From NCBI GenBank assembly GCA_963747595.1, contig CAVVFO010000002.1, forward strand, positions 1,240,001 to 1,304,000: DNA of 64,000 nucleotides. Direction: 5' to 3'. Positions 45,159 through 52,345 of the stretch are shown here, one piece after another. Position numbers and translations under genes: made by a program. Each line of letters opens with the position of its first letter. Positions within the stretch are counted from its first letter, which is position 1. The DNA comes from Oleiagrimonas sp963747595 (lineage in GTDB: Bacteria; Pseudomonadota; Gammaproteobacteria; Xanthomonadales; Rhodanobacteraceae). The notes beneath the pieces are model-generated. The model was not told the origin of the DNA. It made no database searches and saw only the letters and a program-made list of their open reading frames with translations.

Positions 45159-45391
45159 CGGTACCCCCGTGACCGTTGTTCGTGATCTGTTGCACATGAC
45201 ACGCAGCGGCTGGCACAGCCACGCAGCGCTTTGAGACGTGCCGGTTCGATGGGTTCGTCGCAGTCCATGCAGATGCCTTGCATGGATCCATCGTTGGGCT
45301 TGAACGATTCGGCGATGCGCCGGCGCTGCGCAGATAGCGCGCGCTCCAGGTCCTGATCAGCGGCATCGGTGGCGCGGTCGATGTCATCCAT
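45155..45391 (-). CDS. TraR/DksA-type zinc finger protein
   Basis: A 78-residue protein with a C4 zinc finger: CMDCDEPIEPARL then CASRCVSCA at the end of a helical N-terminus (DAADQDLERALSAQRRRIAES). TraR and short DksA-like proteins bind the RNA polymerase secondary channel and mimic DksA/ppGpp. In the late operon it may adjust host transcription during lytic growth. Confidence 0.85.
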   Translation of the reverse strand: MDDIDRATDAADQDLERALSAQRRRIAESFKPNDGSMQGICMDCDEPIEPARLKALRGCASRCVSCATDHEQRSRGYR

Positions 45392-45593
45392 GTTTCACCA
45401 GCTTTCCGGTGGCAACCGTGCGCCGCAGGCGGTCCGCGGCGGCGCGGAAGCAGCGCCCGTGCATGGCGCGCAGACGCCGCTCCACCGTCGTCATGGTGGT
45501 ATCGCCGTGCTCCACGCTGCGCGCCTCGGCCTCGAACGAGGCGGCCAGGCGCTCCATCAGCGCGCGATCCACGCGTGCGTTATTTGCCTGCAT
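45384..45593 (-). CDS. Small phage protein, 69 aa
   Basis: A highly charged helical protein: MQANNARVDRALMERLAASFE, then ARSVEHGDTTMTTVERRLRAMH and RCFRAAADRLRRTVATGK. It overlaps Rz1 upstream and the zinc-finger gene downstream, which supports translation. No known family. Confidence 0.6.
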   Translation of the reverse strand: MQANNARVDRALMERLAASFEAEARSVEHGDTTMTTVERRLRAMHGRCFRAAADRLRRTVATGKLVKHG

Positions 45594-45906
45594 CGTGGCC
45601 TCCCAGCTGGGAGGCGTCGGCGCGGTCGGCATTGGCGCGTTTGATCAGGCCGCGCAGCGCGGGGATCTGCAGCAGGCCGTCGATCACGCAAACGGCCGGT
45701 TTTCCCTTGTAGGCGCAATGCTCGGGCGGCCGTCGGGGCATGTCGATGTGTTGCGTCAGCGCCGGGGGCACAGGCACGTACTGGATCACCGGCATGTCAA
45801 TGACCTCCGGCCGCACCAGCGCTTGCTGCGGGCGCTGGCCACAGGCGGTCAGAGACAGCAGGGCAAATAGCACCATGCTCGAGGTCAGCACACGCTGGGG
45901 TTTCAT
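45580..45906 (-). CDS. Rz1-like outer-membrane spanin lipoprotein
   Basis: A 108-residue lipoprotein with signal MKPQRVLTSSMVLFALLSLTAC; the lipobox LTAC predicts lipidation at Cys. The mature part starts with a Pro-rich stretch (VIQYVPVPPALTQHIDMPRRPPE), typical of Rz1. It starts inside the Rz gene in another frame, an arrangement known from lambda. It is longer than most Rz1 proteins. Confidence 0.78.
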   Translation of the reverse strand: MKPQRVLTSSMVLFALLSLTACGQRPQQALVRPEVIDMPVIQYVPVPPALTQHIDMPRRPPEHCAYKGKPAVCVIDGLLQIPALRGLIKRANADRADASQLGGHDAGK

Positions 45907-46234
45907 GGGCAATGCTCCGTGTGAGCGCGATGTTCTTATCCGTGGCGGCGGCCAGATGCGCCTGCAGTGCGTCGCGGTTTGCCAGGATGGCCTGGGCCTT
46001 GGCATGAAGGGTCTGCATCTGGTTCAGGCGTTTGGCTGCCGCGGCCCGCATGTGATCGATCACCGCGGCTTGAGACTGGTTGGCGCTTGTGCACACGGCG
46101 GCATTGCTGCCCACGCGCGCCAGCGTCTTGGCATCGTGCTGCGAACGCAGATACCAGCCGCCGAGCATGCCCAGAGATACCAGCAGCACCAGCACCAGCA
46201 ACACCAGGCCCCACTTGATCAGTACGGCGCTCAT
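45797..46234 (-). CDS. Rz-like inner-membrane spanin
   Basis: A 145-residue protein with one N-terminal membrane segment (IKWGLVLLVLVLLVSLGMLGGWY) and a long periplasmic coiled coil (SQAAVIDHMRAAAAKRLNQMQTLHAKAQAI). It would reach across the periplasm to Rz1 to fuse the two membranes at lysis. Its ATG overlaps the endolysin stop and its end contains the Rz1 start. Confidence 0.78.
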   Translation of the reverse strand: MSAVLIKWGLVLLVLVLLVSLGMLGGWYLRSQHDAKTLARVGSNAAVCTSANQSQAAVIDHMRAAAAKRLNQMQTLHAKAQAILANRDALQAHLAAATDKNIALTRSIAHETPACADLEHGAICPAVSDRLWPAPAASAGAAGGH

Positions 46235-47001
46235 CGGCACACCGCCTTGCCTTCCCATCCGTCGGCGATGTACGCAGGCTCCAGCACCGTCAAAATGTGG
46301 CGCACGTAGTGGCGGTTCTGGCGGTAGTTGGGCAGGCTGCGATCACGGAACATCGCAGTATTGCGGAACCATCGCGTGCCGTCGTATCCGGCGCGCTCGG
46401 CCAATGCCTGTTCATGGTGTAGGCGCACGCCGCCACCGTTGTAGGCCGAGAGCGCAAACGCCCATGTAGAGCACGGCGTGGCGCCGTGGTGGCGATCCAC
46501 CAGCCACTTGTCATAGATGGCGGCAGCCATCGCCGCCTGCTGCGGATCCCACGGGTCAAAGTGCCCCAGCTGGTCCGGGAACTGCTGTGCAATCCAGCGC
46601 GCCGTGCCAGGCATGAACTGCGCCAGGCCTTCGGCGCCCACGGCGCTGCGCGCATGCGGATTCCAGCTTGATTCCTGATGCAACTGCGCGGCCAGACGCG
46701 CCGGCGAGGCTTTCACGCCGAACTGCTCCACCGCGGCCTGATCCACATAGTGGCGGTACAGCGCACTGGCGGGTGGGATCTGTACGCGGTGATGCGTCAC
46801 GGCCGCGTGAGCGGGCAGCGACAGCATCAGACAGCCGAGAAGGATGAATGCCACGCAGCAGATCGTGTGGATATGACGCCACACCTGCGCGAACTTGAGG
46901 TTGCTCTCGCGCGGAATGCGGCGCGCAATCAGCGCGTACAGGCCAAGCGCAAGGCAGCCACAGGCCATCAGGTACTTGAAAACGATCAAGGCGAGGATCA
47001 C
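46231..47001 (-). CDS. Lytic transglycosylase-type endolysin with N-terminal membrane part
   Basis: A 256-residue protein. Two hydrophobic segments at the N-terminus (YLMACGCLALGLYALIA and ICCVAFILLGCLMLSLPAHA) precede a soluble SLT domain with the catalytic Glu in LAAQLHQESSWNPHARSAVGAEGLAQFMPGTA and a later YNGGG. It cleaves peptidoglycan for lysis. The AHA after the second segment looks like a signal-peptidase site. Confidence 0.83.
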   Translation of the reverse strand: MILALIVFKYLMACGCLALGLYALIARRIPRESNLKFAQVWRHIHTICCVAFILLGCLMLSLPAHAAVTHHRVQIPPASALYRHYVDQAAVEQFGVKASPARLAAQLHQESSWNPHARSAVGAEGLAQFMPGTARWIAQQFPDQLGHFDPWDPQQAAMAAAIYDKWLVDRHHGATPCSTWAFALSAYNGGGVRLHHEQALAERAGYDGTRWFRNTAMFRDRSLPNYRQNRHYVRHILTVLEPAYIADGWEGKAVCR

Positions 47002-47321
47002 GGCATCAGCCCCGCGGCCACGATGGTGGCAGCGATGATGGTGGCCCGGCGCGTCTGCGCCATCGCCTTCTCGATGCCGTCCAGGTTCTCCGGCTTCTGC
47101 TTGGGCGCGGCCGCGCGATCAAACCCCAGGCCCATCACTGCGGCCAAGCTCAGCTTGGAGACAATCCACAGATAGCTGCCGGCCTTGGCCGGGTTGAACC
47201 AGATCGCGATCACTGCCAGCAGCAGCAGCGACAATAGCGCCCACAGCGCCATGCGGCCCATGCCATCCACGGCGGCGGCAAAGCCCGTGTAAACGGCATT
47301 CAAGCGCGATTTGATATCCAT
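46998..47321 (-). CDS. Holin-like membrane protein
   Basis: A 107-residue protein with two or three membrane segments (RMALWALLSLLLLAVIAIWF, YLWIVSKLSLAAVMGLGF, TIIAATIVAAGL) and a charged middle. Size, topology and place directly before the endolysin support a holin. Putative holins of Mu-like phages share this plan. It is the first gene of the late operon. Confidence 0.65.
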   Translation of the reverse strand: MDIKSRLNAVYTGFAAAVDGMGRMALWALLSLLLLAVIAIWFNPAKAGSYLWIVSKLSLAAVMGLGFDRAAAPKQKPENLDGIEKAMAQTRRATIIAATIVAAGLMP

Positions 47322-47336
47322 ACCCGGATCCGTAGA

Positions 47337-47373
47337 AAAGGCCGGGCGCTCCGGGGAAGGGAAAGCGCCCGGC
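47337..47373 (-). terminator. Hairpin with short T run in the late leader
   Basis: Perfect 10-bp arms, gccgggcgct (47341-47350) and agcgcccggc (47364-47373), followed on the - strand by four T residues (47336-47339 are A on the + strand). It lies only 16 bp before the holin start and downstream of the candidate late promoter, so it may work as an attenuator or as a second stop for upstream transcripts. Confidence 0.55.
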
Positions 47374-47438
47374 AGGATGCGCTCTTCTGGCGCACTTGCT
47401 CTGGAGGTTTGATGGTATGGATGCAGCCGGGGCGGCTG

Positions 47439-47456
47439 GGTGCGACGCGCGTCGCA
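47439..47456 (-). promoter_or_regulatory. 17-nt palindromic element upstream of the lysis operon
   Basis: ggtgcgacgcgcgtcgc at 47439-47455, containing the perfect palindrome tgcgacgcgcgtcgca (47441-47456). The same 17 nt occur before the protease gene (38301-38317). On the - strand a cATACCAT stretch lies about 22 nt downstream. Positions correspond to Mu's late promoters Plys and PI. Confidence 0.5.
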
Positions 47457-47459
47457 ACG

Positions 47460-47485
47460 AAAAAGCCCCGCACTGGGCGGGGCTT
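47460..47485 (-). terminator. Rho-independent terminator between early/middle and late regions
   Basis: An 8-bp stem, agccccgc (47464-47471) with gcggggct (47477-47484), followed on the - strand by a run of T (47460-47464 region). It follows the lipoprotein gene and separates the middle transcript from the lysis genes. Confidence 0.8.
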
Positions 47486-47517
47486 GATGGGTGAACGCGA
47501 AGTTTTAGATCGTAGCG

Positions 47518-48030
47518 CTATTGCGTTTGCGCGTCATCCATACGCTGGCACGATCCGTTACTGCAGGTGATGTGCAGCGATCGCCCGTCCGGGCAGGATG
47601 CCTCATACAAATCGCGTGTGTCGTTACGGCGTAGCGCGGAAAGGGTGCCGCTGCAGCCGTGATACGTCGCATAGGCCTGGGCCGCAGCATACATGGTGTC
47701 TGCATTGCGCGGATGCGCCGGTTGCGGGGCATGATCCGGGCCGCGCATCGCGGAAGTCATCTGCTGCGTGCCGCCCGTGCCGCCCGTGCCGGTCTTGCAT
47801 TCAACCGTGATTTCATAATCCAGCGGTCGGCGCTGGCCTTGAGGCGAGATGAGATAGTACCCCTGCGGGCATTCCTCATCGGCTTTTCCGTACGCACTGC
47901 CCACGGTCATGCCGTGGATCGCATAAAGCGGACCGCCGTGCGGCCCATGCTTGTAACTGTTCACCGTTGCACAGCCGGTCAGCGCTGCCATGCACAGCAC
48001 CGCGCTCACAGCAAAGATTAGCGTTTTCAT
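47518..48030 (-). CDS. Phage-encoded lipoprotein, 170 aa
   Basis: Signal peptide MKTLIFAVSAVLCMAALTGC with lipobox ALTGC. The mature part has no recognised domain: PQGYYLISPQGQRRPLDYEI, a Gly/Thr-rich linker (TGTGGTGGTQQ), and four further Cys residues that could form disulfides (YHGCSGTL, YEASCPDGRSLHITCSNGSCQ). Its ATG overlaps the mor stop and a terminator follows, so it is made with the middle genes, before lysis. Superinfection exclusion is a reasonable guess, not a demonstrated role. Confidence 0.75.
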   Translation of the reverse strand: MKTLIFAVSAVLCMAALTGCATVNSYKHGPHGGPLYAIHGMTVGSAYGKADEECPQGYYLISPQGQRRPLDYEITVECKTGTGGTGGTQQMTSAMRGPDHAPQPAHPRNADTMYAAAQAYATYHGCSGTLSALRRNDTRDLYEASCPDGRSLHITCSNGSCQRMDDAQTQ

Positions 48031-48455
48031 GGATTCTCCCCTTGTTCGCCGAACAGACGTCCCTGCCGCTTTCGGATCTGCAACGCGCGCTGCTCGGCAT
48101 AAACGCGTTGCACATGGCGCACAGTGTACCCAAACCTGTCCGCCAGTTGCTCGACGTTGCGGCCGTTGTGCAAAAGATAGATCTCCCTGGCGACGAGGGC
48201 CTGTTTGAGCCGATCACCACGCGGCAGGTACACCGGGCGACCACCAAAGTCCTGCGCCAGCACCGCGACCAGCTCCTGCGCTTCTTGCACCGCATCCTCA
48301 CGGTTGCGGCCACGCCTGCCGTAGAACGCGGCAAAGGTGTCCACCATGCCAGCCAGTGTCGATGCCCACTTGTGCTCGGGCACGTCGACATCGCCGATCT
48401 GCTCCACCAGGTCGGCGTTGTCATCACTCAGCGCCAGGTCGGCTTGCGCACTCAT
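48027..48455 (-). CDS. mor: Mor/C-family transcription activator
   Basis: A 142-residue protein with the Mor family pattern: LAGMVDTFAAFYGRRG in the dimerisation half, then VYLPRGDRLKQALVAREIYLLHNGRNVEQLADRFGYTVRHVQRVY with the helix-turn-helix. In Mu, Mor switches on the middle promoter, and C then switches on late promoters; only one such protein is seen here, so it may do both. It lies just before the early/late border. Confidence 0.88.
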   Translation of the reverse strand: MSAQADLALSDDNADLVEQIGDVDVPEHKWASTLAGMVDTFAAFYGRRGRNREDAVQEAQELVAVLAQDFGGRPVYLPRGDRLKQALVAREIYLLHNGRNVEQLADRFGYTVRHVQRVYAEQRALQIRKRQGRLFGEQGENP

Positions 48456-49063
48456 GACGTGTTGCCTCCGTGTGCCTTGCGGGCCTCGGCCTTGCGGGTG
48501 TCCGCCACGTTCGGCGTGATCAGGCCCAGATCCAGATCCGCCTGCACGCGGGCCAGCGCGTTGTGCAGCGCCAGGCGTTCGGATGCGTCCGATGGCATGT
48601 TGGTGCGCTTGCCGCTGGCGCTCTCCAGGTGCCGGCCGGCGCGCTTGTCGGCTTCGCGCTGACGCTCGCCAGCGGCGTCGGCCTTGTCGGCGAGGCTGTA
48701 GACAATGGCGCGCAGGTAGTTGTGATTGCCCAGCGGCAGGGTGAGCTTGTCCGCCTCGGCCAGCATCTGCTCGATGCCTGCCGCCCAGGTGTCCGGTGTT
48801 GCCGGGCGGCGCACGCCGCCGCGCTCGTCACGGCACACGCTGCCGGTGCGCACCAGCGCCTCGAGCTCGGCCACGATCTTCACCGCCCGCGCGCTGCGCA
48901 GGCCCTGCTTTGCAGGCTTGAACAGGCGCAGATAGCCGATCACCGCGCGGCCCAGCACCGGCTCCATGCCGGCCAGCTGCGCGGCCAGCCGCTTGCCGTC
49001 ATCGTCGAGGAAGCCGGCGGCGATCGGGAAGCGGTCGTGGCAGGTTGGGCAGGTGAGTTGCAT
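48452..49063 (-). CDS. Zinc-ribbon phage protein, 203 aa
   Basis: Starts MQLTCPTCHDRFPIAAGFLDD with a CxxC pair, then LAGMEPVLGRAVIGYLRLFKPAKQGLRSARAV and LLPLGNHNYLRAI-type text (LTLPLGNHNYLRAIVYSLADKA). This arrangement is frequent in Mu-like phages just before mor. A DNA-binding or regulatory role is possible. The open frame upstream of 49063 belongs to another gene's region. Confidence 0.65.
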   Translation of the reverse strand: MQLTCPTCHDRFPIAAGFLDDDGKRLAAQLAGMEPVLGRAVIGYLRLFKPAKQGLRSARAVKIVAELEALVRTGSVCRDERGGVRRPATPDTWAAGIEQMLAEADKLTLPLGNHNYLRAIVYSLADKADAAGERQREADKRAGRHLESASGKRTNMPSDASERLALHNALARVQADLDLGLITPNVADTRKAEARKAHGGNTS

Positions 49064-49434
49064 CAGTCTTTCTTCCTCATGTCGATCCGGGTTCCGGCCT
49101 TGTCGCGGCATCGCCTGATCGATGCCTTCAGTCGCTTTTCCTCGCGCTTGAGGTCTTCGATTCCCTTTTGAATCTCGCGGCATTTATGGGAGACAGCGCG
49201 GTGACTGTCCCATGCGCGTTGCAAACGGAGTCCGCTTTTGAGTAGATAGTCGAACGGGTCCAGCGCGGCTCCGCAGCTCCCGCATTGAAGCGACCGATCA
49301 TGCTCATGGATGATCAGGGTCGGGTGATCGCAATACCGCTTCATGCCATCGGTGCGGTCGACCTTCACCGGGTTCTCGGGCAGATCGTCAACACGGTTCA
49401 GCGATACGACGTTGCTGTGTTCCTTCTCCGTCAT
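49063..49434 (-). CDS. Phage protein with possible zinc ribbon, 123 aa
   Basis: Contains CDHPTLIIHEHDRSLQCGSCGAALDPFDYLL, whose Cys and His spacing suggests zinc binding, then a long basic helix (KCREIQKGIEDLKREEKRLKASIRR). Its stop overlaps the next start. The function is unknown. Confidence 0.6.
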   Translation of the reverse strand: MTEKEHSNVVSLNRVDDLPENPVKVDRTDGMKRYCDHPTLIIHEHDRSLQCGSCGAALDPFDYLLKSGLRLQRAWDSHRAVSHKCREIQKGIEDLKREEKRLKASIRRCRDKAGTRIDMRKKD

Positions 49435-49886
49435 CAGTCCATCGCTCCCTTGCGGCGGCGCGTCTGGTCATAGCTCAACGCCGCAACAACGCGATGCAGC
49501 TGCTCGGCGCTGAGCCATTCCACCTTGTCCACCTTGAACATCTTCCGCGCCAGGCCATGCGCGTAGTTCCAGCTGCGCCCGGTCTCGGCGAGAATGGCGC
49601 CTACCTTGGCCACCATCGCCGCCAGTTCCTCGCGCACGTTCTCCGGACCTCCCGGCGGCGGCACGGCGTTGCGGCTGCGGCCAGCGCCCTGGCCGGTGAG
49701 GCGGCGCAGCTCGGTGAGCACGGCGCCGCGGCCGCGCGCGTCCAGGTCCGCCGCGCTGCTGACGCCGGCCACGCGCTTGAGCAGCGCGCGGTAGGTGCCT
49801 TCATCGAGGCGCAGCTGCTTGCGCGCCAGCACATGGATGCCGGCGATCTGCTTGTTGCGGCGTTTCGCAGCGTGGTCAATGGTCAT
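49434..49886 (-). CDS. GemA-like regulatory protein (DUF1018, Mu gp16-like)
   Basis: About 150 residues: IAGIHVLARKQLRLDEGTYRALLKRVAGVSSAADL at the start, SWNYAHGLARKMFKVDKVEWLSAEQLHRVVAAL at the end, both typical of GemA. In Mu, GemA alters host gene expression and DNA relaxation. ATG 49886 and 49901 are both possible. Confidence 0.85.
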   Translation of the reverse strand: MTIDHAAKRRNKQIAGIHVLARKQLRLDEGTYRALLKRVAGVSSAADLDARGRGAVLTELRRLTGQGAGRSRNAVPPPGGPENVREELAAMVAKVGAILAETGRSWNYAHGLARKMFKVDKVEWLSAEQLHRVVAALSYDQTRRRKGAMD

Positions 49887-50088
49887 GGTGTGCATACTCA
49901 TTCAGGCGTTGGCTGGTTTTGCGGTTCATGGATCCGTACTGGCTGCGCCCACCGGACAGTGCGAACGCGCGCCAGCGATAGGCGCACGCGCGCGACACGC
50001 CCCAGCGCTCGCGGATGGTTTGCACATCCGGAACATGCCGCATGCAACCCAGCCAGTACGCGATCTCGGTGGGCTTGCCGGCGGCCAT
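49876..50088 (-). CDS. Small helix-turn-helix phage protein, 70 aa
   Basis: Contains VQTIRERWGVSRACAYRWRAFA, a plausible helix-turn-helix, preceded by PTEIAYWLGCMRHVPD. It overlaps both neighbours slightly. A small regulator is likely, target unknown. Confidence 0.6.
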   Translation of the reverse strand: MAAGKPTEIAYWLGCMRHVPDVQTIRERWGVSRACAYRWRAFALSGGRSQYGSMNRKTSQRLNEYAHHDH

Positions 50089-50402
50089 CAGCGCGCGCTC
50101 ACCCGCACCGGCTGGCCATCGGCGGCCCAGGCGCGCCAGGCTTTCATGCTCAGGGTGCGCACGGCCAGCTTGCCAGGCCAGCTATAGATGACCTTGTCGC
50201 GGTTGACCATCTCCACCTCGCGCGTCTCGTTGCCCACGCGCACGGCGTCGCCTTCGGCGGGCTCGATGCGCGGATCGCCGCGGTCCGGAGCCCGCTCCGC
50301 TGGCGCGGTGGTGCGGCTGTGGCGCCACGGACTGCGCGATTTACCCTTGCGTCCGGCGGCTGTCACGTCGTGGCTTGGGTTGTGGCCTGCTTCGAATGTC
50401 AT
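50088..50402 (-). CDS. Hypothetical phage protein, 104 aa
   Basis: The N-terminal half is basic and low in complexity (AAGRKGKSRSPWRHSRTT); the C-terminal half, EGDAVRVGNETREVEMVNRDKVIYSWPGK, looks like a small beta domain. Chain overlaps with both neighbours support translation. No family is recognised. Confidence 0.5.
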   Translation of the reverse strand: MTFEAGHNPSHDVTAAGRKGKSRSPWRHSRTTAPAERAPDRGDPRIEPAEGDAVRVGNETREVEMVNRDKVIYSWPGKLAVRTLSMKAWRAWAADGQPVRVSAR

Positions 50403-50821
50403 GCTGCCGCCCTCCCCATCGACGCCGGCGCAGCCGGCATGCAGGGCGCCCAGGCGAACACGCCCGTGATCCGTTCCTCATCCGCGCCACTGAGGAAAAA
50501 GCCGCCCCGATAACCCGGCCCACCATCGGGTCGACGGAATGCCATGTAGGTCAGCGGCTCGGAATCGGGCGCGTTTTTGACGGTGACCATCACGTCTTCC
50601 AACGGCGGCGGCTCGATGGGCGTGACGGGACGCCAGCGCGCCCAGTCGTCCATCTTGTCGGGTTCGATCCATTCGCGCTTGCCGTCATCGTGCAGCATGC
50701 ACCACTTGGACTTGACCAGCCCGGACAGCGCGCCCACGGCGCGCACTACGCCTTCTCGGTCCGACGCATCGAAGTCGGCCACATTGCGCCAGGCGCCGCT
50801 GGTATTGATCTGCAGTTTCAT
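50399..50821 (-). CDS. Hypothetical phage protein, 140 aa
   Basis: Starts MKLQINTSGAWRNVADFDASD and continues VVRAVGALSGLVKSKWCMLHDDGKREWIE; the later part has GGPGYRGGFFLSG and a hydrophobic GVFAWAPCMPAAP. The stop overlaps the next start. It is in the early operon among replication-associated genes. Function unknown. Confidence 0.55.
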   Translation of the reverse strand: MKLQINTSGAWRNVADFDASDREGVVRAVGALSGLVKSKWCMLHDDGKREWIEPDKMDDWARWRPVTPIEPPPLEDVMVTVKNAPDSEPLTYMAFRRPDGGPGYRGGFFLSGADEERITGVFAWAPCMPAAPASMGRAAA

Positions 50822-51495
50822 GCGTCCTCCTCGGCCTTGGCCGCCTTGTGATCGGCGTCATACTTGAGCGCTTCCCACTCAGGGATCTCATGCATGGACG
50901 GGTGCGGCGTCCAGAGCGCGAAGTCCATCGCGCCGGAACCGTAGTCGCCAGCGTCGCGCATGGTCTTGTAGGCCTCCAGAATCTCGGGCGCGTAGTCACG
51001 CCACGGCACCTTGACGAAAAACGTGGACTCGTCGAAATAGCCCCATATGCCTGGGCGGTACCAACGGTTGCCATCGATAACGGCGGGAAACGTCGGCAGG
51101 TCCACGGTACGGATGACGTCGTTGTATTCCTCCAGGTTCGGCAGCTTCCTGATCCGCGCGGCGATCTCCTTGCCAGCTTTAAGGTTGCGGCGCGGTTTCC
51201 AGTACTTGCGCCCCTTGAGCGCATACGCGTGCCTCCAGACGTTCTGCGCAGGCGGTTCATCATCGGAGAAAGCGAACAGCCAGCTGCCGCGATAGAAGCA
51301 GGCGTGATCGGCCGACAGGTCCTTGCAGAGCGCATTCGTCTTGTTCCAGGCGTCGATGTTCGCGTCACGAATCCGATGCAGCTCGTCAATCAATGGCCCG
51401 TCGGTGACCCGAAAAAACCTGAAGCGCATGCTGGGCATCTCCTCATGATCCATGACGCGCTTGCGCAGCTCCTCGGTGATTTTTTTCCTGGCCAT
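50818..51495 (-). CDS. DUF5420-like phage protein, 225 aa
   Basis: A soluble, mixed protein: MRFRFFRVTDGPLIDELHRI, WNKTNALCKDLSADHACFYRG, WLFAFSDDEPPAQNVWRHA and GRKYWKPRRNLKAGKEIAARI. It resembles the DUF5420 group found in Haemophilus- and Mu-like prophages. ATG 51495 (or GTG 51498) overlaps the Gam stop. Role unknown. Confidence 0.6.
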   Translation of the reverse strand: MARKKITEELRKRVMDHEEMPSMRFRFFRVTDGPLIDELHRIRDANIDAWNKTNALCKDLSADHACFYRGSWLFAFSDDEPPAQNVWRHAYALKGRKYWKPRRNLKAGKEIAARIRKLPNLEEYNDVIRTVDLPTFPAVIDGNRWYRPGIWGYFDESTFFVKVPWRDYAPEILEAYKTMRDAGDYGSGAMDFALWTPHPSMHEIPEWEALKYDADHKAAKAEEDA

Positions 51496-52022
51496 CACGC
51501 CACCTCCTCAAGCTCGGTATCCCACGGCTCGACAATGAAATCCTCGATCTGCCGGATGCTGATGCCCTTGACGCCGGCGACAGCCTCGCGGTCGGCGAGC
51601 ACGGCGTCCTTGTTGACCTCTTCCTTGAGGCGCACGAAGCGCTGCAGCTTCAGCTGCTTCAGCGCGTCGATGACGGTCTCCACGCCGCGCACCACCACGG
51701 AGGGCGGGCGCATGCGCCACTTCACCTCGCCGCTGGCGAAGGTGTGGGTCTTTTTCTTGCCATCACGGGTCAGCTCCAAGCGGTGCGCCTCGCAATACAG
51801 CTGCACGCCGCGGGTCAGCTGGGCGATGGCATCGGCGTGCGGCTTGGCGTTTGCTTCATGGCGCTCGCGCACGGCGGATAGCTCATCGTTCATCGCGCCC
51901 TGCACGCGGTCGCGCTCGCGCTGGTGGGCGCCGATAAGCGCAATGCATTTCACGACTTCTTCACGGGTCTGCGGCACATCCACCGCCGCGTCGGATTTGA
52001 TGCGTGTCTTCTTCTTGGGCAT
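51495..52022 (-). CDS. gam: Host-nuclease inhibitor Gam-like protein
   Basis: A 175-residue Mu Gam-family protein: MNDELSAVRERHEANAKPHADAIAQLTRGVQLYCEAHRLEL is the long helical pair, and KTHTFASGEVKWRMRPPSVVVRGVETVIDALK the conserved beta region. Gam is a Ku-like protein that binds DNA ends and protects them from RecBCD. The real start is ATG 52022; the longer open frame is a shadow. Confidence 0.9.
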   Translation of the reverse strand: MPKKKTRIKSDAAVDVPQTREEVVKCIALIGAHQRERDRVQGAMNDELSAVRERHEANAKPHADAIAQLTRGVQLYCEAHRLELTRDGKKKTHTFASGEVKWRMRPPSVVVRGVETVIDALKQLKLQRFVRLKEEVNKDAVLADREAVAGVKGISIRQIEDFIVEPWDTELEEVA

Positions 52023-52023
52023 G

Positions 52024-52341
52024 TCAGTGCTCCTGGTTGTGGGCGGCGCGGCGCTGGATAGTGCGCTCGGTGTCGCGCATGGATTCGCCGATGCATGGCG
52101 GAAGTTGGTCGTCGATGGTGTGCAGAAGAGCGCGGCCGCGCCGGGTGGCGACGGCGCCGAAGTGCGGCTCGCGGCCGTTCGTATCGGCGTCGCTCCTGGG
52201 CCGGCACAGTCTGATGATGGCCGGGCGGATGCTCTGCATCTGGCGCAGGGTGCGGGCGACGTCGTCGCCATACACGTCGCCGCCATCGCGCACGGCGCGC
52301 AGGGCCATCTGCTGGATGGTTGTCAGCTCGACGCCGCTCAT
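52024..52341 (-). CDS. Hypothetical early phage protein, 105 aa
   Basis: Starts MSGVELTTIQQMALRAVRDGG and continues DDVARTLRQMQSIRPAIIRLC, helical and possibly DNA-binding; the end is His/Arg rich. It lies between Gam and a host-interaction gene block. No family recognised. Confidence 0.5.
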   Translation of the reverse strand: MSGVELTTIQQMALRAVRDGGDVYGDDVARTLRQMQSIRPAIIRLCRPRSDADTNGREPHFGAVATRRGRALLHTIDDQLPPCIGESMRDTERTIQRRAAHNQEH

Positions 52342-52345
52342 GGCC

